Assembly: GCA_964594125.1 (NCBI GenBank)
Contig: CAZQLL010000018.1
Coordinates: 29,524-93,523, forward strand
DNA from: CAVRZJ01 sp964594125
Lineage (GTDB): Bacteria; Acidobacteriota; Thermoanaerobaculia; Thermoanaerobaculales; Thermoanaerobaculaceae
Reading direction: 5' to 3'
Length of the DNA stretch: 64,000 nt
Shown: positions 1 to 7,942 of the stretch, piece by piece
How the letters are laid out: every line of letters begins with the position of its first letter
How positions within the stretch are numbered: the first letter of the stretch is position 1
Position numbers and translations under genes: made by a program
The notes under the pieces: generated by a model
Databases searched by the model: none
What the model saw: only the letters and a program-made list of their open reading frames with translations
Told to the model about the DNA's origin: nothing

Positions 1-213
1 CTCGCGGTGCTCGACTACGACCCGCCGACGCCGCTTTCCGAGGACACCTGGGCGGGGCACCTGGTGTTCGGTCTGTCGCAGGCGCGGGTGGAAGCGACGG
101 TGGCCGCCGGCCGGGTGCTGATGGAGGGCGGGGTCCTCCGCCTCGGCGTCGACGAGCGCGCCGTGATGGCCCGTGCGCGCGCGCTCGCGGCGCGCGTGTG
201 GGAGAGGTTCTAG
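1..213 (+). CDS. ssnA: C-terminal end of SsnA-like aminohydrolase (partial)
   Basis: Only the last 70 residues are present; the gene begins upstream of the window. The tail (LDYDPPTPLSEDTWAGHLVF, then LSQARVEATVAAGRVL) resembles the end of SsnA, a putative metal-dependent aminohydrolase of the amidohydrolase superfamily. In Enterobacteria ssnA lies in the ygeW-ssnA purine/hydantoin catabolism cluster, which is associated with selenium-dependent molybdenum hydroxylases. The stop is followed immediately by the ATG of a hydantoinase-like gene, so the two are probably one operon. Identification rests on the C-terminal motif and the neighbour; the metal-binding residues are not visible. Confidence 0.7.
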   Translation, partial: LAVLDYDPPTPLSEDTWAGHLVFGLSQARVEATVAAGRVLMEGGVLRLGVDERAVMARARALAARVWERF

Positions 214-1674
214 ATGCAGGCGACCGGGGACCGGGGGCCGGGGACCGTGGCGGGTCGCACGAGAATCGTGGTGCGGGGCGGGAGGGTGTGGACGCCGGGG
301 GGGCCGCAACGGGCGGACATCGTCGTCGTGGGAGAGCGGATCGCGGCGATCGAGCCGGATCCACCTTCGCGGCCCGGCGACGAGGTCGTGGACGCTGCCG
401 GGCTGGACGTCGTGCCAGGGCTCATCGACCTCCACGTCCACGTCGCCGACCGCATCGGCCCGTACGAGCTCGCCGACGACTTCGCCAGCGGCACCGAGAT
501 CGCGGTGCGCAACGGCATCACGACGCTGTTCGCGTTCGCCACCCAGCGCGACGGCGAGCCGCTCGACGACACGGTCGAGCGCTGCCGCGCGAGCGCCGCC
601 GGCGCCTGCCGCTGCGATGTCGGCCTGCACCTGACACCGACCGCGTGGCCGTGGGACTGGGACGCCGTCAGCCGGCTCGCTGCCGCCGGCGTGCATACGA
701 TCAAGCTCTATACGACGTACCGGGAGGCCGGCCTGCTCACGCCGTGGGACCGGCTCGCGACGGTGATGGAGCGCCTGGCGGCGCTCGGCCTCGGGCTGCT
801 GCTGCACTGCGAGGACGATGCTGTCCTGGCGGCGGCGCCGCCGCCGCGCGACCCGCGCGACGCGTTCTCGCACACCGCCGCGCGGCCGGCCGCGGCCGAG
901 GTCGAGGCGATCCGCCGCGCCTGCGAGCTGGCCGCGCGGACCGAGTGCCGCCTGCACGTCGTGCACGTCTCCACCGCGGAGGGGGCGGAGGTCATCGCGG
1001 CGGCGCGGCGACGCGGCGCGCGGGCGTCGTGCGAGACGTGCCCGCAGTACCTGCTGTTGGACGACGCGCTCCTCGGCGGCCCGGGCGGGCACCGCTTCCT
1101 GTGCACGCCGGCGCTGCGCGACGGGGAGACTCGCCGCCGACTCGAGGAGCTCCTCGTCGCGGGCGAGATCGACCTGCTGGCCACCGACCACTGCGCGTTC
1201 CTGCGCGCCGACAAGGATGCCTGGAGCGGCGCCGACTACCGCGTTGTGCCGAACGGCCTGCCCGGCCTCGGCGCACTGGTGCCGCTGGCGCACGAGCTGC
1301 TGGTGCGACGCCACGGTCTCGGCGTGGGAGTGCTGGTGCGCCGCCTCGCCGAGAACCCGGCCCGCATCGCCGGCGTGTACCCGCGCAAGGGTGCGCTCGT
1401 TCGCGGGGCTGACGCCGACGTCGCGGTGCTCGACCCACGGGCGGCGGCGCGCCCGGTCGCCGCGACGCTCGCCGACGCGCACGACCCCTGGGCCGGCCGC
1501 ACGACGACGCTGCTCGCCCGCCACGTGCTGGTGCGCGGGCGGCGCGTGGTGCAGGACGGGGAGCTGATTGCCAGTGCGCGGCCAGCCGGCGCCCTCGCGC
1601 CGTGGGGTCAGGTGCCGACGACCTCGAGCGCTCCGGGCAGCACCTCGATCACCGTGCCCGGCGGCTCGACGTAG
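214..1674 (+). CDS. Hydantoinase/dihydroorotase-like cyclic amidohydrolase
   Basis: A 486-residue amidohydrolase-superfamily enzyme expected to hydrolyse a cyclic amide ring (hydantoin, dihydropyrimidine or similar). The metal-binding HVH is at about residues 74-76 (PGLIDLHVHVAD), the lysine that would be carboxylated is in TIKLYTTY (about residue 164), and the late metal aspartate is in LLATDHCAF (about residue 325). A true pyrC lies at 57.8 kb, so this is more likely the ygeZ/hyuA-type hydantoinase that accompanies ssnA. The first 15 or so residues (QATGDRGPGTVAGR) come from a heptamer repeat and precede the normal family start (TRIVVRGGRVWTPGG), so a later GTG start is possible. Its 3' end overlaps the convergent lipid-kinase gene by 67 nt. 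Confidence 0.8.
   Translation: MQATGDRGPGTVAGRTRIVVRGGRVWTPGGPQRADIVVVGERIAAIEPDPPSRPGDEVVDAAGLDVVPGLIDLHVHVADRIGPYELADDFASGTEIAVRNGITTLFAFATQRDGEPLDDTVERCRASAAGACRCDVGLHLTPTAWPWDWDAVSRLAAAGVHTIKLYTTYREAGLLTPWDRLATVMERLAALGLGLLLHCEDDAVLAAAPPPRDPRDAFSHTAARPAAAEVEAIRRACELAARTECRLHVVHVSTAEGAEVIAAARRRGARASCETCPQYLLLDDALLGGPGGHRFLCTPALRDGETRRRLEELLVAGEIDLLATDHCAFLRADKDAWSGADYRVVPNGLPGLGALVPLAHELLVRRHGLGVGVLVRRLAENPARIAGVYPRKGALVRGADADVAVLDPRAAARPVAATLADAHDPWAGRTTTLLARHVLVRGRRVVQDGELIASARPAGALAPWGQVPTTSSAPGSTSITVPGGST
219..246 (+). repeat. Degenerate heptamer tandem repeat inside a coding start
   Basis: Four 7-bp units in tandem: GGCGACC, GGGGACC, GGGGGCC, GGGGACC. They lie just after the amidohydrolase ATG and encode its non-conserved N-terminus. 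The same unit type recurs at 16654-16681, and 19 bp (216-234) match 16665-16683 exactly. Confidence 0.7.
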
Positions 1675-2480
1675 AACGGGTTGCCGTCGAGGTGCGACGG
1701 GAGCCGCACAGCGGTGGAGAGCCGCAGGCGGCGGAAGGCGAACTCGTACGAGCCGGGCTTGCCGCCGAGCGTTCCCTTGAGCGCGGCGACCAGACGGGCG
1801 AGGCGCTTCGGAACGCCGATCGGACCGACCAGGCAGCCGTTGAGCACGCCGTCGTCGAGCAGCGCTCCCGGCGTCAGGCGGAAGCCGCCGCCGGTGGTGA
1901 CGCCGTTGTGGATGGCCAGGATCGTCATCCCGTCCTTGAACGCGACGCCGTCGCCCGCGAGCTCGATCGGGATGGGGTCGTAGGTGAACAGCGTCCCGAC
2001 CGCCGCGATCAGGTACGCCGCGATGCCGCGCACCTTCTTGATGGCGGCGGCGTTGACGTTGATCGAGCCGAGCAGCCCGATGCCGATCGCGTTGAGGACG
2101 ACGCGGTCGCCGATCCGCATCAGGTCGACGCGCCGGCGGCGCGGCGCGAGCAGCAGCCGGGCCGCGGCGCCCACCGAAAGCGGCAGGCCGAGCGAGCGCG
2201 CAGCGTCGTTGCCGGTGCCCAGCGGCAGCACGCCGAGCGTGCCGCGCCCGGCGTTGTGAAGCCCCTGCACGATCTCGCAAATGGTGCCGTCGCCGCCGGC
2301 CGCGATCACGATGTCGGCGCCGCGCCGCACCGCGTTCGCCGCGAGCTCGGTTGCGTGGCCCGGCGCCTGCGTGAACTCGAGCGGGACGCCGAGCCCGGCC
2401 GCCGCGATCTCCTGCCTGATGCGCGGCCATTGCCGGCCGACGCGCCCCCCCGCTGCCGCCGGGTTCACGATGAGGTGCAT
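1608..2480 (-). CDS. Diacylglycerol/lipid kinase family protein (YegS-like)
   Basis: A 290-residue protein with the N-terminal MHLIVNPAAAGGR and the nucleotide-binding signature AAGGDGTICEIVQGL followed by LGVLPLGTGNDAARSLGLPL, diagnostic of the DAGK catalytic domain. It would phosphorylate a lipid or sphingoid alcohol with ATP at the membrane face. The C-terminal beta domain ends with LDGNPFYVEPPGTVIEVLPG. The open frame extends upstream, but the ATG at 2480 matches the family N-terminus and is preceded by a TATACT-like -10 (CCGCATATACTTGG on the minus strand). It lies 29 nt downstream of the SDR gene on the same strand, so it may be the last gene of a folB-SDR-kinase unit. Confidence 0.85.
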   Translation of the reverse strand: MHLIVNPAAAGGRVGRQWPRIRQEIAAAGLGVPLEFTQAPGHATELAANAVRRGADIVIAAGGDGTICEIVQGLHNAGRGTLGVLPLGTGNDAARSLGLPLSVGAAARLLLAPRRRRVDLMRIGDRVVLNAIGIGLLGSINVNAAAIKKVRGIAAYLIAAVGTLFTYDPIPIELAGDGVAFKDGMTILAIHNGVTTGGGFRLTPGALLDDGVLNGCLVGPIGVPKRLARLVAALKGTLGGKPGSYEFAFRRLRLSTAVRLPSHLDGNPFYVEPPGTVIEVLPGALEVVGT

Positions 2481-2509
2481 TTCCCAAGTATATGCGGGAG
2501 GCGGACCGA

Positions 2510-3223
2510 TCAGGCGACTGTCACGAGCTGTCCGGTGGTGGTGACGGCGTCGGCGAGCAGGAAGCGCACCGCGCGCGCGACCTCGGCCGCGCCGGACTCG
2601 CGCTGCAGCAGCGTGCGGCGAAGCAACCGCTCGCGCGTCGCGGCGTCGTACCCGTCGGGGAACAGTGCGATCCCCGGGGCCACTGCGTTCACGCGCATCT
2701 CGGGCGCGAGCTCGACCGCGAGCGCCCGCGTGGCGGCGAGCAGCGCGGCCTTCGACACGGAGTAGGCGAGGTGGTGCCTGAGCGGCGTCGATGCGTAGAC
2801 GTCGACCACGTTGACGATCGCGCCGCGGCGCGCCCGCAGCAGCGGAGCGGCGGCGAGCGCGAGGAACAGCGGCGCCTCCAGGTTGGTGCGCATGGCGGCG
2901 GCGAGCGCGGCCTCGTCGAGCGACTCCAGCGGCGTGCGCGGGAACACCGCGGCGTTGTTGACGAGCGCGTCGAGACCCCCGAAGCGCGCCTCGACCGCTT
3001 GGACCAGCCGCCGCCGCTGCCCGGGCTCGTCGAGGTCGGCGGCGAACGCCGCGACGTCGCGGCCGGCGCCGGTGAGAGAATCCACCAGCTCGCGTGCCGC
3101 AGTGGCCGAGGAACGGTACGAGAACGCGACCGCCCACCCCGAGCCGGCGAGCTCCTCCACGACCGCCCGTCCGATGCGGACCGCGCCGCCGGTGACGAGC
3201 GCCACGCGCGCCGGCGCGCTCAC
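2510..3223 (-). CDS. SDR oxidoreductase of the pteridine reductase (PTR1/FolM) type
   Basis: A 237-residue short-chain dehydrogenase. The nucleotide-binding motif is TGGAVRIG, which has an Arg in place of the usual Gly; TGxxxRxG is the hallmark of pteridine reductases and FolM. NNAAVF and the catalytic YSVSK (in HLAYSVSKAALLAATRALA) are present. Its GTG start overlaps the folB stop by GTGA, so translation is coupled. The family signature and the folB neighbour both point to NADPH reduction of dihydropterin or dihydrofolate. A general 3-oxoacyl-ACP reductase-like role is less likely but not excluded. Confidence 0.8.
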   Translation of the reverse strand: MSAPARVALVTGGAVRIGRAVVEELAGSGWAVAFSYRSSATAARELVDSLTGAGRDVAAFAADLDEPGQRRRLVQAVEARFGGLDALVNNAAVFPRTPLESLDEAALAAAMRTNLEAPLFLALAAAPLLRARRGAIVNVVDVYASTPLRHHLAYSVSKAALLAATRALAVELAPEMRVNAVAPGIALFPDGYDAATRERLLRRTLLQRESGAAEVARAVRFLLADAVTTTGQLVTVA

Positions 3224-3588
3224 GCGAGGTCGCTCCACCGCCGCGTGATCTCGACGGCGACGACCTCGACGCCGGGCAGCGCGCCGGGCTTCTCGACCCG
3301 CACCGTCACTGCAGACGCCGCCGGGAACTCCTCGAGGACCGCGGCGGCGATCGCCTCGGCGAGCGCCTCGATGAGTCGGAACGAGCTCGCCGCGGCGAGC
3401 GCCAGCACCCTCTCCGTCACCGCCCGGTAGTCGAGCGCCGTGGCGATCTCGTCCGAGTGTCCGGGCTCGCGGCAATCGGCCTCGATCTCGAGGCCGATGC
3501 GCAGGGGCCGCACCTCGAGACGCTCCGCTTCGTCGACGCCGATCAGGCAGCGGCACTCGATCCCCTTGAGGATGATCCGATCCGCCAT
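3220..3588 (-). CDS. folB: Dihydroneopterin aldolase
   Basis: A 122-residue FolB, the usual length. It converts 7,8-dihydroneopterin to 6-hydroxymethyl-dihydropterin plus glycolaldehyde in folate synthesis. The visible signatures are KGIECRCLIGVDEAERL at the N-terminus, the LDYRAV segment, the RLIEALAEAIA helix and VRVEKPGALPG carrying the catalytic lysine. The ATG at 3588 is chosen because a TAGAAT -10 box lies only 10 nt upstream (3604-3599), leaving almost no leader. The stop overlaps the pteridine-reductase-like SDR (GTGA). Confidence 0.9.
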   Translation of the reverse strand: MADRIILKGIECRCLIGVDEAERLEVRPLRIGLEIEADCREPGHSDEIATALDYRAVTERVLALAAASSFRLIEALAEAIAAAVLEEFPAASAVTVRVEKPGALPGVEVVAVEITRRWSDLA

Positions 3589-3650
3589 CGCCGGAACGAT
3601 TCTACCGCGCGGGGGTGGCTTCGCCGCGGCCGCGAGAGCACAATCGCCGC

Positions 3651-3917
3651 ATGCCGACGTTCTCCGCCCGGCGCGGCGGCCCCGCCGTCGAAGCGCGCGT
3701 CGAGTGGCGCTGCGAGCGCCGCCACGCCGAGACCCCGGTCGCGCTGGCGATCGCCGGCGAGCGTCACGAGGTCGGGGTGGTGGAGCGCTGGGTCGAGGGC
3801 CCGGTGGAGGCGGGCGGTCCGCTCGTGCGCTGCTTCGTCGTCCGCGTGGCCTGGAGCGCCGCCTACCTCGTCCGGCACGACTCCGCCGGCGCGGTCTCCG
3901 TGTCCCTCGTCCAGTAA
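3651..3917 (+). CDS. Small hypothetical protein, 88 aa
   Basis: An unrecognised 88-residue protein (starts MPTFSARRGG, ends VSVSLVQ). No signal peptide or membrane segment is evident. It looks like a small beta-rich cytosolic protein with repeated VE and RC segments. The start is the ATG at 3651, divergent from folB with 62 bp between the starts. Codon use is normal for the region. It is immediately followed by a heptamer array. Confidence 0.5.
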   Translation: MPTFSARRGGPAVEARVEWRCERRHAETPVALAIAGERHEVGVVERWVEGPVEAGGPLVRCFVVRVAWSAAYLVRHDSAGAVSVSLVQ

Positions 3918-3926
3918 TGGTGGCTC

Positions 3927-3968
3927 GGGCCACGGGCCACGGGCCACGAGCCACGGGCCACGGGCCAC
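3927..3968 (+). repeat. Heptamer tandem array GGGCCAC x6
   Basis: Six 7-bp units in tandem, five identical to GGGCCAC and one GAGCCAC. It occupies the intergenic space just upstream of the -10 box of the M50 protease gene. Confidence 0.9.
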
Positions 3969-3976
3969 GGAACTGC

Positions 3977-3991
3977 TACCATGCCCGCGGC
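3977..3991 (+). promoter_or_regulatory. -10 box TACCAT, leaderless promoter of the M50 gene
   Basis: TACCAT at 3977-3982 lies 9 nt before the ATG at 3992, so transcription should start within 2-3 nt of the start codon. No Shine-Dalgarno sequence is present. Confidence 0.5.
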
Positions 3992-4681
3992 ATGGACTCG
4001 TTCCTTGTGCGTCTCCCCGAGATCGTCGTACAGCTCCTCGCGTTCGCGCTCGCGCTGTCGGTGCACGAGTCGGCGCACGGGTGGGCGGCCGAGCGGCTCG
4101 GCGACCCGACGGCACGCTGGCTCGGCCGCATCACGCTCAACCCGATCAGGCACATCGACCCGTTCGGCACGGTGGTCTTCCCGCTCATGCTGGCGGTGAT
4201 CGGCGCGCCGATCATCGGCTGGGCGAAGCCGGTGCCGTTCGTCACGCGCAACCTGCGCAACCAGCGCCGCGACCCGGCGCTCGTTGCCGTGGCCGGCCCG
4301 GCTTCGAACCTGGTGCTGGCGACGGGGGCCGCGGTGGTCCTGCTGGTCTGCAAGAAGCTGGTGCCGGGGTTTGCCGGGATCCTGGGTGCGGTGGCCAGCG
4401 CCGGCGCGCAGGGTGCGGCGGGTGTCATCGCGCCGCTGGCGTACCTCCTGCTGTCGCTGGCTATGATCAACCTGATCCTCGCCGTGTTCAACATGATCCC
4501 GATTCCGCCTCTCGACGGCTCGCACCTCGTCGCGGCACTCCTCCCGCCGCGGGCGGCGTACCAGTTCGCTCAGCTCGAGAGGTACGGAATGCTGCTGCTG
4601 TTCGCGCTGTTGTGGACCGGGTCCCTGGGCGTCCTCCTGAGGCCCTTCCTGAGGTTCCTGGGATGGATCCTGTCGCTCTGA
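3992..4681 (+). CDS. Site-2 protease family (M50) membrane metalloprotease
   Basis: A 229-residue membrane zinc protease of the M50/RseP-like family without a PDZ domain. HESAHGW (HExxH, about residues 22-26) and PIPPLDGSHL (NPDG-like, C-terminal third) supply the zinc ligands. At least five hydrophobic segments are visible. It probably cleaves transmembrane substrates. It stands directly upstream of scpA with a 19-nt overlap, and the arrangement M50-scpA-scpB-rluB is a common conserved neighbourhood in bacteria. Confidence 0.88.
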   Translation: MDSFLVRLPEIVVQLLAFALALSVHESAHGWAAERLGDPTARWLGRITLNPIRHIDPFGTVVFPLMLAVIGAPIIGWAKPVPFVTRNLRNQRRDPALVAVAGPASNLVLATGAAVVLLVCKKLVPGFAGILGAVASAGAQGAAGVIAPLAYLLLSLAMINLILAVFNMIPIPPLDGSHLVAALLPPRAAYQFAQLERYGMLLLFALLWTGSLGVLLRPFLRFLGWILSL

Positions 4682-5439
4682 CCGCCGACGAGCGCCCGCG
4701 TCCGGCGGTGATGCTGCCGGCGTTCGAGGGCCCGCTCGACCTCCTGCTGCATCTGGTGCGGCAGGAGAAGGTTTCGATCTGGGACATCCCGATCGCGCGC
4801 ATCTGCGACCAGTACCACGCGGTGCTGCGTGCGATGGAGTCGCTCGATCTCGAGATCGCCGGCGAGTACCTCGTCTATGCGGCGTGGCTGACGGTGATCA
4901 AGTCGCGGATGCTGCTGCCGCGCCGCGGAGAGGAGAGCGAGGAGGACCCGCGCCGGGAGCTCGTCGACCGTCTCGTCGAGTACGAGAAGGTGCGCGCCGC
5001 CGCGGCCGAGCTCGGCGGCCGCGACGAGGTGCGGCGCGGCATCGCCGCGGTGCGCACGCAGATGGCGCGCGACGACTCGGCGGAGGAGGAGATCGAGCTC
5101 GAAGAGGTGGATGCGACGATGCTTGCGCTGGCGCTCCACCGCGTGCTCGAGCGCCATCAGCGCGAGCACCCGCCGGTGATCGACCTCGCGCCGATGCGCT
5201 TCTCGGTGCGCGAGAAGATCCTGGAGCTGTTCGACATGATCCAGAAGGAGAGAAGCCTTGCATTTCTCTCCCACATGCTCACGCGAGCCGACCGCGAGGA
5301 GACCGTGACCCTGCTCGTCGCCGCCCTGGAGCTTGTCCGCCTCGGTACCGCCCGCGCCCACCAGCGCCACGAGTTCGCCGAGATCTTCCTCACCGCCACC
5401 GGCGCGCCGCTGCCGCTCGAGGCGCTCGGCGATGTCTGA
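4663..5439 (+). CDS. scpA: Segregation and condensation protein A
   Basis: A 258-residue ScpA, the kleisin of the SMC-ScpAB condensin-like complex that organises and segregates the chromosome. The family N-terminus is clear (FEGPLDLLLHLVRQEKVSIW, then IPIARICDQY), as is the C-terminal winged-helix segment (FDMIQKERSLAFLSHML). The start is the ATG at 4663, inside the end of the M50 gene. It overlaps scpB by 8 nt. Confidence 0.93.
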   Translation: MDPVALTADERPRPAVMLPAFEGPLDLLLHLVRQEKVSIWDIPIARICDQYHAVLRAMESLDLEIAGEYLVYAAWLTVIKSRMLLPRRGEESEEDPRRELVDRLVEYEKVRAAAAELGGRDEVRRGIAAVRTQMARDDSAEEEIELEEVDATMLALALHRVLERHQREHPPVIDLAPMRFSVREKILELFDMIQKERSLAFLSHMLTRADREETVTLLVAALELVRLGTARAHQRHEFAEIFLTATGAPLPLEALGDV

Positions 5440-5977
5440 GCCGCTCGCACTCGCTGCGCTCGTCGAGGCGATCCTGGCGGCCGCTGGCGAGCCTGTCGGC
5501 ATCGACGCCCTCGTCGCCGCGGCCGGAGAAGGGACGACGCGCGGGGATGTGGAGGCGGCGCTCGCGGCGCTCGCCGAGCGCCACGCCGGGCCCGGGTCCG
5601 GACTGCTGGTCGAGCAGGTCGGCGGCGGGTGGCGGCTCGCGACCCGTCCCGAGCACGAGACGGCGCTGCGCGCCTTTCTCGGACTGCGCTCGCGCGCCCG
5701 ACTGTCGCAGGCGGCGCTGGAGACGCTGGCGATCGTCGCCTACCGCCAGCCGGTGACGCTCCCCGAGATCAACTTCCTGCGCGGCGTCAACTCCGCGGGC
5801 GTCGTCCGCAACCTGATCGAGCGCAAGCTCGTGCGCGTCGCCGGCCGCAAGGCCGTGGTCGGTACGCCGCTGCTGTACCGCACCTCGAAGGAGTTCTTGG
5901 TGCGCTTCGGGCTGGAGTCGCTGGCGGCGCTGCCGCCGGTGGAGCAGGTGTTGCAGGAGACCGGGGAGAGCGCGTGA
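5432..5977 (+). CDS. scpB: Segregation and condensation protein B
   Basis: A 181-residue ScpB, the winged-helix partner of ScpA in the SMC complex. The characteristic LSQAALETLAIVAYRQP, INFLRGVNSAGVVRNLIERK and TPLLYRTSKEFLVRFGLESL segments are present. The stop TGA shares its A with the ATG of the pseudouridine synthase gene, so the two are tightly coupled. Confidence 0.93.
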   Translation: MSEPLALAALVEAILAAAGEPVGIDALVAAAGEGTTRGDVEAALAALAERHAGPGSGLLVEQVGGGWRLATRPEHETALRAFLGLRSRARLSQAALETLAIVAYRQPVTLPEINFLRGVNSAGVVRNLIERKLVRVAGRKAVVGTPLLYRTSKEFLVRFGLESLAALPPVEQVLQETGESA

Positions 5978-6897
5978 TGGCCATGGAGCGCGTGCAGAAG
6001 CTGATCGCGCGCGCGGGGGTGTGCTCCCGCCGCGATGCCGAGGAGCGCATCCGCGAGGGGCGGGTGACGATCAACGGGCGGGTGGCCGCGCTCGGCGATC
6101 AGGCGGACCCCGCGACCGACGCGATCAAGGTGGACGGCAAGCGCCTCAAGGCGGAGGCGCCGGCGCGCTATCTGCTGCTCAACAAGCCGGCGGGGGTGGT
6201 GACCACGACCGAGGATCCGGAGGGCCGCACGACGGTCATCGACCTGATCCGCCCGAAGGTCGGCGGCCGCCTGTTCCCTGTGGGCCGGCTCGACTACGCC
6301 TCCGAGGGGCTGGTGCTGCTCACCAACGACGGCGATCTGGCGCTCAGGGTCTCGCACCCACGCTACGGCGTGCCGCGCGAGTACCTGGTGAAGGTGCGCG
6401 GCGTGCCGAGCGAGGGCGAGCGCGGCCGCCTCGCCGCCGGCACCGTGATCGAGGGGCAGAAGGTGGTGCCGCAGGAGGTTTCGCAGGTCCGCGTCACCGC
6501 GACCGGCGTCAACTCGTGGTGGAAGGTGGTGGTGGGCGAGGGGAAGACGCACGAGGTGCGCGAGATGTTCAAGCGCATCGGCCATCCGGTGCAGCGGCTC
6601 ATCCGCGTCGCCATCGGGCCGCTGCGCGACGGCGAGCTGAAGCCGGGGGCGTTCCGCGACCTCAGCGGGGCCGAGGTAGACTTGCTGCGCCGCGGGGTGC
6701 GGCTGGGCGGGAGGCCCGATGGGCGGACCACAGGTTCCCGAGTACATTCGCAAGCTCGCCGTGTACGTGCCGGGGAAGCCGATCGAGGAGGTGCAGCGGG
6801 AGCTCGGGGTCGGCGACATCGTCAAGCTGGCGTCGAACGAGAACCCGCTCGGGACGTCGCCGAGGGCGCTCGCCGCGATCCGCGCCGCGCTTCCTGA
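5977..6897 (+). CDS. rluB: Pseudouridine synthase of the RluB/RsuA family
   Basis: A 306-residue enzyme that isomerises uridine in rRNA (RluB acts on 23S U2605 in E. coli). It has an N-terminal S4 RNA-binding domain (VQKLIARAGVCSRRDAEERI) and the catalytic GRLDYASEGLVLLTNDG carrying the nucleophilic Asp. The family core ends near residue 248; the last 60 or so residues are Arg/Gly-rich and run 179 nt into hisC in another frame. Such basic tails occur in RluB proteins, but here the tail is dictated by the hisC sequence. A frameshift error near the end is an alternative. Confidence 0.9.
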   Translation: MAMERVQKLIARAGVCSRRDAEERIREGRVTINGRVAALGDQADPATDAIKVDGKRLKAEAPARYLLLNKPAGVVTTTEDPEGRTTVIDLIRPKVGGRLFPVGRLDYASEGLVLLTNDGDLALRVSHPRYGVPREYLVKVRGVPSEGERGRLAAGTVIEGQKVVPQEVSQVRVTATGVNSWWKVVVGEGKTHEVREMFKRIGHPVQRLIRVAIGPLRDGELKPGAFRDLSGAEVDLLRRGVRLGGRPDGRTTGSRVHSQARRVRAGEADRGGAAGARGRRHRQAGVEREPARDVAEGARRDPRRAS

Positions 6898-7831
6898 GCT
6901 GCACCGCTACCCCGACGGCTCGGGCTACCGCCTGCGCCGCGCCCTCGCGGCCAGGCACGGCGTCGAGCTCGACCAGATCATCCTCGGCAACGGCTCGTGC
7001 GAGATCATCGAGATGCTGGCGCGCGCCTACATCGCCGACGGCGACGAGGCGGTGATCTCGCAGCAGTCGTTCGTGATGTACGAGCTCGCGGTCAACCAGG
7101 TCAACGGCCGGCCGGTCGCGATGCCGACGGCGGCGGGCCGTCGCCACGACCTCGACGCGATGGCTGCCGCCGTCACCTCGCGCACCAAGCTCGTGTACGT
7201 GGCCAACCCGTGCAACCCGACCGGCACCTACTCGACGCGGGCGGAGCTCGAGCGCCTGCTCGCCGCGGTCGGCGAGCGGGTCCTCGTCGTGCTCGACCAG
7301 GCGTACCAGGAGTACGTCGACCGCGACGACTACCCGGACGGGCTCGCCGATCTCACGGCCGGGCGCAACGTGATCGTGCTGCGCACCTTCTCGAAGATCT
7401 ACGGCCTCGCCGGGCTGCGCATCGGCTACGGCATCGCCGACGCCGACGTGATTGCGACGCTCAACCGCGTGCGCTCGCCGTTCAACACCTCGTCGCTGGC
7501 GCAGGCCGCGGCGCTCGGCGCGCTCGACGACGACGAGTGGGCGCTGCGCTCGCGCGACCACAACCTGCGCGAGGTCGCCTTCCTCCAGGAGGAGCTGAGC
7601 CGGCGCGGCATCGCCTACACCCCGTCGGTCACCAACTTCGTGCTCGTCGAGCTCGCCGGCGACACGCGCGCGCTGTTCGTCGACTTCCAGAAGCGCGGCG
7701 TCATCATCCGGCCGGTCGGCGGCCCGGGGCTCGCCGGCTGCGCCCGCGTCTCGGTCGGGACGCGCGCCGAGAACGAGAAGTTCCTCGCAGCGCTCGATCA
7801 GCTCGTGACGGCGGCGGCCGCCACGAGTTGA
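6719..7831 (+). CDS. hisC: Histidinol-phosphate aminotransferase
   Basis: A 370-residue PLP-dependent class I/II aminotransferase converting imidazole-acetol phosphate to histidinol phosphate. Typical segments are VKLASNENPLG, LHRYPDGSG, NPCNPTGTY and the PLP-lysine motif TFSKIYGLAGLRIGYG. The N-terminus MGGPQVPEYIRKLAVYVPGK is typical, supporting the ATG at 6719 inside rluB. There are no other his genes nearby, so it may also serve as a general aromatic or phenylalanine aminotransferase, as isolated HisC homologues often do. Its stop codon lies within the first unit of a heptamer array. Confidence 0.88.
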   Translation: MGGPQVPEYIRKLAVYVPGKPIEEVQRELGVGDIVKLASNENPLGTSPRALAAIRAALPELHRYPDGSGYRLRRALAARHGVELDQIILGNGSCEIIEMLARAYIADGDEAVISQQSFVMYELAVNQVNGRPVAMPTAAGRRHDLDAMAAAVTSRTKLVYVANPCNPTGTYSTRAELERLLAAVGERVLVVLDQAYQEYVDRDDYPDGLADLTAGRNVIVLRTFSKIYGLAGLRIGYGIADADVIATLNRVRSPFNTSSLAQAAALGALDDDEWALRSRDHNLREVAFLQEELSRRGIAYTPSVTNFVLVELAGDTRALFVDFQKRGVIIRPVGGPGLAGCARVSVGTRAENEKFLAALDQLVTAAAATS

Positions 7832-7859
7832 GTGTCGAGAGTTGAGAGTCGAGCGTTGG
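7825..7859 (+). repeat. Degenerate heptamer array, left arm
   Basis: Five 7-bp units: GAGTTGA, GTGTCGA, GAGTTGA, GAGTCGA, GCGTTGG. The hisC stop TGA is part of the first unit. It is partly complementary to the array at 7943-8040, so the two could pair in RNA. Confidence 0.75.
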
Positions 7860-7942
7860 GACAACGAGCCGACGAGCGGGAGAGCGACGGCGCCGCCTTC
7901 GCGGTGTGGGCGTGGGTCTCCTGCCGGCCCGTCCTCGCTGCT

